64,000 bases of DNA, from positions 14,115-78,114 of the forward strand of contig CAXSBZ010000013.1 in assembly GCA_964236465.1 (NCBI GenBank), read 5' to 3'. Position numbers and translations under genes: made by a program. Origin of the DNA: Mucilaginibacter_A sp964236465. Lineage in GTDB: Bacteria; Bacteroidota; Bacteroidia; Sphingobacteriales; Sphingobacteriaceae. Under the pieces are notes generated by a model. That model did no database searches. It was given only the letters and a program-made list of their open reading frames with translations, and had not been told where the DNA came from. Positions 16,814 through 25,350 of the stretch are shown one piece after another (the stretch's first letter is position 1; each line of letters starts with the position of its first letter).

Positions 16814-18193
16814 ATGAATACTATTCTTCTCGTTGCCGTTCTCGTCATTTTACTGGTTACTGTTTTTATCCTGCTAAAAAAAGCATTGCCTACAACGAGT
16901 TTTTCTGCGGAGGATTTTAAGCGTTTGCAGGAGGAGAATGTACAGCTAAAAATAAATTTGGGCAAAGCCGAAGAACGTGCTACAAACCTGCATCAGGAGA
17001 AAGAAAATATCAGTTTGATGCTGCGGGAGGAACAAGACCGCTTGATTGCCGACCTGGCCGAAGAACGCGAAAGCCACAACGAAACCAAACAGCATTTAGA
17101 ACGCTCGAATGCTTTTTTTACCGCACAAAAAGAGCAATTGGAAAATCAGAAAATAGAAGTGGAGCAAACACGCCAGCATTTTCAGCGGGAGTTTGAAAAC
17201 GTGGCCAATAAAATCCTTGACGAAAAAACACAGAAATTTACAGAATCCAACCGCAGCAATATGGATTTGCTGCTGCATCCGCTGAAAGAAAACATCAAAG
17301 CTTTTGAGGCAAAAGTAGATAAGGTTTACAAAGATGAATCCAACGAACGCTTTACATTAAAAGGTACAATTGATGAGCTGATCAAACAAACAAAAATTAT
17401 CCAGGACGATGCCACCAACCTCACCAAAGCTTTAAAAGGCGATACCAAAATGCAGGGGAATTGGGGCGAAGTAATTTTGGACCGCGTACTGGAAGCTTCG
17501 GGTTTGGTAGAAGGCGAAAGTTATACCAAACAAGGCAAAAACATGAATTTGACGGACGATTTGGGCAACCGTTTTCAGCCGGATGTGATCGTTCATCTGC
17601 CAGAAAATAAACACTTGATTATTGATTCTAAAGTATCTTTAATTGCTTACGAAAGGTTGGTAAATGCCATAAACGAAGAAGAAAAAGAAAACCATTTACG
17701 GCAGCATGTGCTTTCGGTCAAAAACCATATTTCCGGCTTGAGTGCCAAAAGTTATCAGAACCTTGTTGGCTTAACTTCGCCTGAGTTTGTGCTGCTTTTT
17801 GTGCCGATTGAATCTTCGTTTGCCATCGCCATTCAGCATGATTTGGAACTGTTTGAATTTGCCTGGAAAAAGCGCGTGGTGTTGGTTACGCCTTCTACTT
17901 TGCTGGCCACTTTAAAAACCATTGCTTCCGTTTGGAAACAGGAACAGCAAACCCGCAACGCTTTGGATATTGCCACCAAAGCTGGCTTACTTTACGATAA
18001 GTTTGTTGGTTTTACTGAAGATATGAAGAAGATTGAACAACATATCGACGGCAGTAAAAAAGCTTACAACGATGCTTTTAACAAATTGACCACCGGCAGC
18101 GGAAACCTGACCGGCAGGGCAGAAACACTACGAAAATTAGGTGCTAAAAATAGTAAACAGTTGGATCAAAAATTATTGATTGATGAAGAATAA
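16814..18193 (+). CDS. rmuC: DNA recombination protein RmuC
   Basis: 459 residues. N-terminal membrane anchor (ILLVAVLVILLVTVFILL, about 4-21), long coiled coil at about 35-130, then the RmuC nuclease-like domain (GNWGEVILDRVLEASGLVEG, FQPDVIVHLPENKHLIIDSKVSL, LTSPEFVLLFVPIESSFA). RmuC limits DNA inversions and sister-chromatid rearrangements in E. coli. Length and domain order are normal. The membrane-anchor codons contain an exact motif copy at 16875-16886 and a one-mismatch copy at 16857-16868. An intergenic motif copy follows the stop by 4 bp. Confidence 0.95.
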   Translation: MNTILLVAVLVILLVTVFILLKKALPTTSFSAEDFKRLQEENVQLKINLGKAEERATNLHQEKENISLMLREEQDRLIADLAEERESHNETKQHLERSNAFFTAQKEQLENQKIEVEQTRQHFQREFENVANKILDEKTQKFTESNRSNMDLLLHPLKENIKAFEAKVDKVYKDESNERFTLKGTIDELIKQTKIIQDDATNLTKALKGDTKMQGNWGEVILDRVLEASGLVEGESYTKQGKNMNLTDDLGNRFQPDVIVHLPENKHLIIDSKVSLIAYERLVNAINEEEKENHLRQHVLSVKNHISGLSAKSYQNLVGLTSPEFVLLFVPIESSFAIAIQHDLELFEFAWKKRVVLVTPSTLLATLKTIASVWKQEQQTRNALDIATKAGLLYDKFVGFTEDMKKIEQHIDGSKKAYNDAFNKLTTGSGNLTGRAETLRKLGAKNSKQLDQKLLIDEE

Positions 18194-18219
18194 GGGAATG
18201 CTTCTTTTATCGGCTATTT

Positions 18220-18540
18220 TTACTTATTCCTGATAGCAGTAATCTTCACTTGTGTAATACCATTTCCTCCTGCTAACATACCACAATGATATTTGCTAGC
18301 TAATAAATTATAATTAATAACTACAGGCAAGTTATTTTTCTTGTATGTATCGGGTAAGTTTACAGGACTGTAAGCATTTGTGCTATCGATTTTTATCAGC
18401 CAGCCACAACCATCTAATGATAATTCTCCTGTGTAAATTATAGTTGCACTAAGTTCTTTAACAGCATTATTATCTTTTTTACAACTGTATAGTACAACAA
18501 AAAGTAACAAAATGATGGTTAATTGCTTTTTCATTTTCAT
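18220..18540 (-). CDS. Small lipoprotein of unknown function
   Basis: 106 residues with a lysine-rich start and lipobox VLYSC (Cys 20), so probably a membrane lipoprotein. The mature part has two further Cys residues (GCGW and YHCGM) that may form a disulfide. No recognised domain. It is transcribed alone, convergent with rmuC. Confidence 0.75.
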   Translation of the reverse strand: MKMKKQLTIILLLFVVLYSCKKDNNAVKELSATIIYTGELSLDGCGWLIKIDSTNAYSPVNLPDTYKKNNLPVVINYNLLASKYHCGMLAGGNGITQVKITAIRNK

Positions 18541-18593
18541 CAGGTTTGGTTTTATAAAGTACTACGCTACCAATTCACCAAACGCTACAAAAC

Positions 18594-19634
18594 CTACTTA
18601 TTAAAAGCATTCCAGCCCTGCGCTTTCAATTCATAAACATTTCCTGATTTAGAAACCAAATTGCATCCCGCAGCAGCTTCTGTAATATGTCCGATGATCG
18701 TAATGTCAGCATTGTGCTTAATCTTCTCAAAATCGCTTTGTTTGATGGTGAAAAGCAGTTCGTAATCTTCGCCACCACTTAAAGCACAAACGGTTGGGTC
18801 GAGGCCAAATTCGCGGGCTGTTTCATAAGTCATCGGGTCAATCGGGATTTTATCTTCGTAAAGCGTACAACCTTTCTGGCTTTGCGTGCAGATATGCAAA
18901 ATTTCGGAAGCCAAACCATCGGAAACATCAATCATAGCAGTTGGCTTGATTTTCAATTCCTTTAAAATAGAAATGATATCGCCGCGCGCTTCCGGTTTCA
19001 ACTGGCGTTCTACAATGTAATCTTTGCCTTCCAAATCCGGCTGAATGTTTGGGTTAGATAAATAAACTTGCTTTTCGCGTTCCAGCAATTGCAAACCTAC
19101 ATAAGCACCGCCCAAATCGCCGGAAACACAGATCAAATCGCCTTCTCCGGCTGTGTTTCGGTAAACCACATCTGCTTCATCTGCATAACCAATACTTGTT
19201 ACGCTGATGACCAGGCCTTGTTTAGAAGAAGAAGTATCGCCGCCAATTAAATCTACTTTGTACTGTTCGCAGGCCAGCAAAACGCCCTGATACAATTCTT
19301 CTACAGCTTCCAACGGAAATTTACTCGAAATTCCCAGCGAAAAAGTAATCTGACTGGCTGTGCCATTCATCGCATAAATATCACTTAGATTTACCTGTAC
19401 TGCTTTATAACCCAAATGTTTAAGTGGAACATAAGCCAGATCAAAATGTACGCCTTCCAACAATAAATCTGTAGAAATCAAGGTTTTTTTTCCGGCGAAA
19501 TCCATTACGGCTGCATCATCGCCGATGCCTTTTACAGAGGTGTTATCCAGCAGTTTTATATTTTTGGTAAGATGACTGATCAGGCCAAATTCACCTAAAG
19601 TTGCAATCTCTGTTTTTTCTTTATTGTCGAACAT
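18594..19634 (-). CDS. thiL: Thiamine-monophosphate kinase ThiL
   Basis: 346 residues. Phosphorylates thiamine monophosphate to thiamine diphosphate. AIRS/PurM-type fold with GIGDDAAVMD near residue 37, TDLLLEGVHFD, GGDTSSS near 135, SGDLGGAYVGL and the C-terminal IDVSDGLASEI / LSGGEDYELLFT motifs. No TPP riboswitch was recognised upstream; the 5' region holds a 75-bp tandem repeat instead. Confidence 0.96.
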   Translation of the reverse strand: MFDNKEKTEIATLGEFGLISHLTKNIKLLDNTSVKGIGDDAAVMDFAGKKTLISTDLLLEGVHFDLAYVPLKHLGYKAVQVNLSDIYAMNGTASQITFSLGISSKFPLEAVEELYQGVLLACEQYKVDLIGGDTSSSKQGLVISVTSIGYADEADVVYRNTAGEGDLICVSGDLGGAYVGLQLLEREKQVYLSNPNIQPDLEGKDYIVERQLKPEARGDIISILKELKIKPTAMIDVSDGLASEILHICTQSQKGCTLYEDKIPIDPMTYETAREFGLDPTVCALSGGEDYELLFTIKQSDFEKIKHNADITIIGHITEAAAGCNLVSKSGNVYELKAQGWNAFNK

Positions 19635-19641
19635 GGACTTG

Positions 19642-19781
19642 GATTTATTGGATTGTGTTGATTTTTGGATGATTGCAAAATGGTTAGTTTGATGCTTCTT
19701 TTATCGGTAAGATTTAGATTTGTTGGATTTTTTTGATTTTTAGACGATTGCTAAATGGTTAGTTTGATGCTTCTTTTATCA
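19642..19781. repeat. Two-copy tandem repeat, 75-bp period, each carrying the dispersed motif
   Basis: Copy A 19642-19706 and copy B 19717-19781 share GATTT(A/G)TTGGATT…TGATTTTT(G/A)GA(T/C)GATTGC(A/T)AAATGGTTAG… and both end with the motif (19692-19703 and 19767-19778). Differences are a few substitutions, so the duplication is not recent or has drifted. Confidence 0.85.
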
Positions 19782-19822
19782 GGTAAAAATTCTGATAATC
19801 AAAAAAATCCTATAAATCCAAA

Positions 19823-20824
19823 TTAAAGTCCTAACCGTGCCGATATTTCCAGCATTCTTTCAATCGGTTTTACTGCTTTTGCAATAATATCCGCAGGAAC
19901 AAAAATCTCCGGCTGCTCATTTTTCATACACAAATAAAGCTTTTCCAAAGTGTTGCGTTTCATGTGCGGGCAATCGTTACAAGCACAACTGTTATTTGGT
20001 GGTGCCGGAATAAAAATTTTTGCCGGATTATCACGCTGCATTTGGTGTAAAATCCCGGATTCTGTAGCTACAATAAACTCATTTGCCAAATTTTTGGTTG
20101 AATAATTCAATAATCCTGTTGTCGATCCGATGTAATCTGCCATTTCCAAAATGCTGTCTTCACATTCCGGGTGCGCAATAAATTTAGCTGCCGGATAACG
20201 CTCTTTTAACCGGGTGATTTTCTCTCTCGAAAATATCTCGTGCACCATGCAGGCCCCGTTCCATAAAACCAAATCACGGCCTGTTTTTTTTGCAACATAT
20301 TTGCCCAGATTTCGATCCGGCCCAAAAATAATTCCCTGTTCCGGCGGCAAACTTTCTACAATTTGTATCGCGTTGCTAGATGTACAAACAATATCGCTCA
20401 AAGCTTTTAATTCAGCTGTACAATTGACATAAGTAATCACCAAATGATCCGGATATTGCTCTTTAAATTTCTTGAACAAATGCGGCGGGCAACTATCTGC
20501 CAACGAACAACCTGCTTTGCTATCCGGCAGCAAAACTTTTTTCTGTGGAGACAAAATTTTAGCGGTTTCAGCCATAAAATGTACGCCCGCAAAAACGATT
20601 ACGTCGGCATCAGTTTTCGATGCCTGCTGCGAAAGTCCCAAACTGTCTCCGATGTAATCTGCAACATCCTGAATGTCAGCTTCTTGATAGTAATGCGCCA
20701 GAATGATTGCATTTTTTTCCTTTTTTAATTTTTCGATTTCGGCAAACAGATCAAGCGACGGATCAATGTATTCGTCTGCAAAACCTTTCACGCTTATTTC
20801 TTCAAAAGTATCCATTTTTAACAT
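19823..20824 (-). CDS. nadA: Quinolinate synthase NadA
   Basis: 333 residues. Condenses iminoaspartate with dihydroxyacetone phosphate to quinolinate for NAD synthesis, using an oxygen-sensitive [4Fe-4S] cluster. Key pieces: NAIILAHYYQEADIQDVADYIGDSLGLS near residue 40, YVNCTAELKA, ACMVHEIF, AHPECEDSI and the Cys-rich CACNDCPHMKRNT near 290. Divergent from nadB across the candidate origin region. A start at 20815 (MDTFEEI) is also possible. Confidence 0.97.
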   Translation of the reverse strand: MLKMDTFEEISVKGFADEYIDPSLDLFAEIEKLKKEKNAIILAHYYQEADIQDVADYIGDSLGLSQQASKTDADVIVFAGVHFMAETAKILSPQKKVLLPDSKAGCSLADSCPPHLFKKFKEQYPDHLVITYVNCTAELKALSDIVCTSSNAIQIVESLPPEQGIIFGPDRNLGKYVAKKTGRDLVLWNGACMVHEIFSREKITRLKERYPAAKFIAHPECEDSILEMADYIGSTTGLLNYSTKNLANEFIVATESGILHQMQRDNPAKIFIPAPPNNSCACNDCPHMKRNTLEKLYLCMKNEQPEIFVPADIIAKAVKPIERMLEISARLGL

Positions 20825-20840
20825 TTCAATAAAAACAACT

Positions 20841-21199
20841 TATTTTTTAAAAAATAAAACTATGACTTGTTAGTGTGTTAGTTTGGTTCAAAATTCACCC
20901 CAAAAATATTTGCAAAAGTAGTTGAAGGATTGTTATCCACATCTTCTAAACAAAATGTTTACTTTATCATGCTGATACTGTGCTGTTTTTATCAACTTAA
21001 ATTCTTTCTGAAAAATTTAATGTGAATTCTTTGGATTATCCACGATGTTAGTATCAACCCTAAAAACTGTGGATAATCCAGTAGAAATAATTTACACTAA
21101 TGCAGTTATCAACACCAATCCTCACAAATAAAAAATTGCTACATTTTTATCACCGCTAAATTAACATCTTTACAACGGTTATAAACAATGTGTTGATTA
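20841..21199. other. oriC: Candidate chromosomal replication origin (DnaA-box cluster)
   Basis: 399-bp gap (20825-21223) between divergent nadA and nadB. DnaA boxes: TTATCCACA at 20933-20941, its reverse TGTGGATAA at 21068-21076, TTATCCACG at 21036-21044, TTATCAACA at 21106-21114, TTATAAACA at 21179-21187, plus weaker TTATCAACT 20989-20997, TTATCACCG 21147-21155 and reverse TGTTGATTA 21191-21199. A 16-bp AT-only palindrome at 20841-20856 could be the unwinding element. A near-perfect parS site lies 6 kb away. Box density is far above chance, but function is inferred. Confidence 0.65.
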
Positions 21200-21223
21200 C
21201 GTTGGTTTCAGGCAAAAAATAGT

Positions 21224-22816
21224 ATGAGTAGAAATGTTGATTACTTAGTTATCGGATCCGGGATTGCAGGATTAAGTTTTGCACTGAAAGCTGCACAATA
21301 CGGTCAGGTTCTGATTGTTACAAAATCAAATGAAGACGAATCAAACACCAAATATGCCCAGGGCGGCGTGGCTGTAGTTGTGGATAAAGAGGAAGATTCG
21401 TTTGAAAAACACATTGAGGATACGCTGATTGCGGGCGATGGTTTGTGTGATGAAGAAGTAGTGAAAATTGTGGTGGAAGAAGGGCCGCCGAGAATTAAGG
21501 AAATTATTGATTATGGAACCAACTTTGACAAAACCAACTTAGGCATTTTTGACCTGGCAAAAGAAGGCGGACATTCCGAAAGCCGGGTTTTGCATTATAA
21601 AGATATTACCGGTTTTGAGATTGAGCGGGTTTTGCTGGAGCAGATTCATCAGCATAAAAACATCCAAATTCTAACCCATTATTTTGCCGTTGATTTGATT
21701 ACGCAGCACCATTTAGGCAAATTTGTAGATCGTTCGAGCACTGATATTACCTGTTTTGGTATTTACGCTTTGAACAATCTTACCAAAAAAGTCGAAAAAT
21801 TTTTGTCGAAAGTAACGGTAATGGCTTCGGGCGGTGCCGGCCATATTTATTCTATCACCACTAACCCGACCATTGCAACAGGCGATGGCGTGGCGATGGT
21901 TTACCGTGCAAAAGGCAAGGTGCGCGATATGGAATTTATCCAGTTTCATCCAACGGCTTTATATAATCCTGGCGATTATCCTTCGTTCCTGATTTCTGAA
22001 GCGGTTCGTGGCTTCGGCGGAATTTTGAAACGGCGCAACGGAGAGGAGTTTATGCAGGAATACGATCCGCGAAAATCTCTGGCACCAAGAGATATTGTAG
22101 CGCGTGCCATTGATGCAGAAATGAAAAAATCAGGCGATGATTATGTTTATCTCGATATCCGGCATCGAAGCAAAGAAGATTTATTAACGCATTTTCCAAA
22201 TATTTATGCCAGGTGTTTGTCCATCGGGATTGATATGACAAAGGATATGATTCCGGTTTCGCCGGCCAGCCATTATATGTGCGGCGGAATTATGGTTGAT
22301 ACAGATGGGCAATCTTCTATACAAAATTTGTATGCCTGCGGCGAATGTTCTTCCACTGGTTTGCATGGTGCTAATCGCCTGGCTTCTAACTCTTTGTTGG
22401 AAGCATTGGTTTTTGCGCATCGGATTTTTGAAGATGCCATACCAAAAGCCGATGCTTCTTTTATGCCACTAAATATCCCGGATTGGAATGAATTTGGCGT
22501 TGTCCAGCTGAATGAAGATATTCTGGTAACGCATAATATCCGCGAAATGCAGAAGATTATGAGTGATTATGTGGGCATTGTTCGATCAGATTTCCGGTCG
22601 GAGCGTGCCTTGCGCCGTTTGCGTTTGCTATATGAAGAGACGGAAGATTTCTACAAAAAAACAAAATTATCTGTTCAGCTTTGTGAATTGCGAAATCTGA
22701 TTCAGGTTGCATATCTGGTTGTAAAATCGGCCATGATTCGCAAAGAAAGCCGTGGTTTACATTACACAACGGATTATCCAAACCATGCAGCAGAATTGTA
22801 CAATACGATTTTATAA
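21224..22816 (+). CDS. nadB: L-aspartate oxidase NadB
   Basis: 530 residues. FAD enzyme that oxidises L-aspartate to iminoaspartate, the step before NadA. GSGIAGLSFALKAAQYG FAD-binding motif at the N-terminus, TKYAQGGVAVV substrate loop, IQFHPTALYNPG, ASHYMCGGIMVD and GANRLASNSLLEALVFA are all present. Full length. An in-gene motif copy (22452-22463) encodes DASFM in a variable region, so that site tolerates the motif. Confidence 0.97.
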   Translation: MSRNVDYLVIGSGIAGLSFALKAAQYGQVLIVTKSNEDESNTKYAQGGVAVVVDKEEDSFEKHIEDTLIAGDGLCDEEVVKIVVEEGPPRIKEIIDYGTNFDKTNLGIFDLAKEGGHSESRVLHYKDITGFEIERVLLEQIHQHKNIQILTHYFAVDLITQHHLGKFVDRSSTDITCFGIYALNNLTKKVEKFLSKVTVMASGGAGHIYSITTNPTIATGDGVAMVYRAKGKVRDMEFIQFHPTALYNPGDYPSFLISEAVRGFGGILKRRNGEEFMQEYDPRKSLAPRDIVARAIDAEMKKSGDDYVYLDIRHRSKEDLLTHFPNIYARCLSIGIDMTKDMIPVSPASHYMCGGIMVDTDGQSSIQNLYACGECSSTGLHGANRLASNSLLEALVFAHRIFEDAIPKADASFMPLNIPDWNEFGVVQLNEDILVTHNIREMQKIMSDYVGIVRSDFRSERALRRLRLLYEETEDFYKKTKLSVQLCELRNLIQVAYLVVKSAMIRKESRGLHYTTDYPNHAAELYNTIL

Positions 22817-22848
22817 AAAATAGCCGATAAAAGAAGCATCATAAAAAG

Positions 22849-22921
22849 AGCGGAAAACGGGGTTCGAACTCGCGACCTTCAGTTTGGGAAACTGATGCTC
22901 TACCAGCTGAGCTATTTCCGC
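22849..22921 (-). tRNA. tRNA-Gly (anticodon CCC)
   Basis: 73-nt cloverleaf on the minus strand: 7-bp acceptor GCGGAAA/TTTCCGC, D arm GCTC…GAGC with GG in the loop, 5-bp anticodon stem TCAGT/ACTGA with loop TTCCCAA (anticodon at 22886-22888), T loop TTCGAAC. The T stem has one A-C mismatch. CCA is not encoded. Dispersed-motif copies lie on both sides (22828-22839 and 22951-22962). Confidence 0.93.
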
Positions 22922-23089
22922 AGGAAAAAATTAGGAAGCTGTTTAAGTAAATGCTTCTTTTAGCACTATAAAAATAGTGTTTGAATCTGTTTCTACAAAG
23001 ATTATAAAAAACTTTACTGTTTTTGATGCGATAAAAGAAGCATCAAGATAAATCAAACAACGCTTCTACTTTAAAAAATATTTTTAGAA

Positions 23090-23605
23090 ATGCCATTGAT
23101 CCTTCCTGTAAAAGAAAAATTTCCAATTATTGGCAACAGTTGTTTTATTGCTGAAAATGCTACAATTGTGGGTGATGTTACTATTGGAAACCAATGTTCA
23201 GTTTGGTTTAATGCTGTTGTTCGGGGCGATGTAAATTCAATTACAATTGGCGATCATACCAATATTCAGGACGGTGCGATTATTCATTGTACTTATCAAA
23301 AAGCAGCAACCGTTGTCGGCCATCATGTTTCTATCGGTCATAATGCCATCATTCATGGCTGTACTTTGCACAATTATATTTTGGTAGGGATGGGCGCAAT
23401 TGTGATGGATAATGCTGTGATAGAAGACTTTTGCCTGATTGCAGCCGGTTCTGTAGTGCTGGAAAACACTCGTTGCGAATCAGGTTTTATTTATGCCGGA
23501 ATACCCGCTAAAAAACTAAAAGCTATTTCTGAAGTACAAATGCAGCAACTGAAACAGCTTCCGTTAAATTACAACTTGTATTCGAGCTGGTTTACGGGCT
23601 TGTAG
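23090..23605 (+). CDS. Gamma-carbonic anhydrase-like protein
   Basis: 171 residues forming a left-handed beta-helix of hexapeptide repeats (NATIVGDVTIGNQCSVWFNAVVRGDVNSITIG). The putative zinc ligands lie in IIHCTYQ and HHVSIGHNAIIHGC, as in the Cam/YrdA/PaaY family. Activity is not assured because many members are inactive as anhydrases. It converges with the next gene and the two coding ends overlap by 14 bp. Confidence 0.92.
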   Translation: MPLILPVKEKFPIIGNSCFIAENATIVGDVTIGNQCSVWFNAVVRGDVNSITIGDHTNIQDGAIIHCTYQKAATVVGHHVSIGHNAIIHGCTLHNYILVGMGAIVMDNAVIEDFCLIAAGSVVLENTRCESGFIYAGIPAKKLKAISEVQMQQLKQLPLNYNLYSSWFTGL

Positions 23606-25232
23606 ATAGCTTTGGTACATCAATTTGCTCAACCTGATCAAAATTAGCCCTAAGCGTAAACTCTTTTTTATCGACCCAGATCGGCTCAGGCAAAGTTCGT
23701 TTTTTCAAATCTCCGGTATTCCATTTTCCGTTTCGGTTGAGGTCATAAATCACCCGCACATTATATTTTCCTGTAGAAAAAGTATTAAAAATTATTGGTT
23801 GGCTTCTGTTGATTCTCCTGCTTTCAATCAATTTTTTTTCTGAATTCAACAACTCAAAAATGTAAGCTTTTGTAGTGTCGGGCAGCACAACATTGTAAGT
23901 CATCGTACCATAATTTTCTTCTTTATTCAGCTGAAAAGAGACAGTTGTTTTTTTATTTTTATTTCCGAAAATGTCGATAAACGTTCCTTCATTCAGCAAA
24001 ACATCATAATGCTTACCATCTTTCCAAGAGTATTTTAAAGAATAATTTTTAAACGAAGAAGGATCTTTTTCCAAACTAAAACCATATTTCGGAACAGAAT
24101 CTTCATTCAAAACAATCTGGGCTTCATTGGTAGATTCTATCGGGAAGTTAGAAGTCAGCCGCAAGGCTGTTTTAGGCTTCAGCAAGCCAGCAGCGTTGTT
24201 GGTTATACTTAAAATCCGTTTGTAAGTATCGCGTTTTCCTCTTCGCAAAGTTATTGTATCCAAAGCTTTTCCGTTGGATAAAAATGCTACTTTTACCGAG
24301 TCAAAATTTGTTTCCCGCAGATAAACGCGTACAGAATCAGCCGCTTTATTAAACTCTACAATTTTTTGTTTATCTAAAACCTCATTCTTCAAAATCCGGA
24401 TTTCGGGCTGATCAATACTTTTATTAAAAGAGAAAAACAACTTTCCATCAGGATCAATTTTTCGTTCTACTACCCGAAATTTTTGCGGAACCTGCCGAAA
24501 TAGTTCCAGCTGAATTCCTGTTATGTCTTTTTTAAGATGAATATTTTGAGGCAAAATTCCGATTAGTTCATTATCATTATCAAATATCCTGTTCGGATTT
24601 GCTTCTTTTAAAGCATAAATTTTATAAGTATTTGCATGTAAATTGCTAATCTTAAAATTTCCGGCCGTATCGGTAATGCTATAATAAGAAGGTTTTTTTT
24701 TGCCAAACAAAAGTGAGTCTTGTTTTTCTGTAAAAATAAAAACGGTGACTTCTTTTTCCGGTTCTTGCGTTTCAGAATTAACCACTTTGCCAGAAATATT
24801 AAGCGAATCAATTTCATTGCCGGTTGTAAAAACGTAAGTGAAATTTTTGATAATATTGTTTTCGTTTACATCACCAATCGCTTTACCGAAACTAAAAACG
24901 TATGTTGTATTTTTTTTAAGTGAATCTTTTAAATTTATAACCAAGCTTTTTTGTTTAATTCGATATTCCGGTTGCTTCTCCTGTGTAGGGGAGATTGTAA
25001 TTTCCTGATATTGATTGTTCAATTTAAAGTATTCGTCAAAATTCAACACAATTTCTTTTGCGTTGAAATTTTTGGTTTTATTTGCTGGTGATGCCGTCAA
25101 TAATTTAGGCGGCGTTTTGTCTCTCGGGCCACCTTGTGGTTTTTGAATACTTGCACAGCCAAAAGCTAAAATTATAGGGATAAAAACAGCAATAAGCTGA
25201 AAGTTTGAAAGAGTAGTCTTTTTAAAAGCCAT
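23592..25232 (-). CDS. Ig-like domain lipoprotein
   Basis: 546 residues. Lipoprotein signal ending AFGC (Cys 26), followed by IQKPQGGPRDKTPPKLL and a Big_5-type Ig-like domain (residues about 42-140: TASPANKTKNFNAKEIVLNFDEYF … YVFSFGKAIGDVNENN). Further beta-sandwich segments follow, with TAGNFKISNLHANTYKIYAL near 200 and a closing domain with YNVRVIYDLNRNGKWNTGDL. Such proteins are common in Bacteroidota and probably face the periplasm or surface; function unknown. Confidence 0.85.
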   Translation of the reverse strand: MAFKKTTLSNFQLIAVFIPIILAFGCASIQKPQGGPRDKTPPKLLTASPANKTKNFNAKEIVLNFDEYFKLNNQYQEITISPTQEKQPEYRIKQKSLVINLKDSLKKNTTYVFSFGKAIGDVNENNIIKNFTYVFTTGNEIDSLNISGKVVNSETQEPEKEVTVFIFTEKQDSLLFGKKKPSYYSITDTAGNFKISNLHANTYKIYALKEANPNRIFDNDNELIGILPQNIHLKKDITGIQLELFRQVPQKFRVVERKIDPDGKLFFSFNKSIDQPEIRILKNEVLDKQKIVEFNKAADSVRVYLRETNFDSVKVAFLSNGKALDTITLRRGKRDTYKRILSITNNAAGLLKPKTALRLTSNFPIESTNEAQIVLNEDSVPKYGFSLEKDPSSFKNYSLKYSWKDGKHYDVLLNEGTFIDIFGNKNKKTTVSFQLNKEENYGTMTYNVVLPDTTKAYIFELLNSEKKLIESRRINRSQPIIFNTFSTGKYNVRVIYDLNRNGKWNTGDLKKRTLPEPIWVDKKEFTLRANFDQVEQIDVPKLSTSP

Positions 25233-25281
25233 TTAAATGCGCTATAAGCAAATATTTTTTTTGAATGAGGATTATCATGAA

Positions 25282-25318
25282 AAAAAATAAATCTCCTTTT
25301 ATAGAAGATTTATTTTTT
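25282..25318 (-). terminator. Terminator after mnmG
   Basis: Perfect 13-bp arms (AAAAAATAAATCT at 25282-25294, complement at 25306-25318) around an 11-nt loop, ending in a T-rich run on the minus strand 33 bp after the mnmG stop. Confidence 0.7.
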
Positions 25319-25350
25319 GGGTAAAATTGATAGGAAATAACTGAATTTTG

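Noticed and set aside
19635..19822. TPP riboswitch upstream of thiL
   Set aside because: No conserved THI-box core seen; the sequence is a tandem repeat with motif copies.
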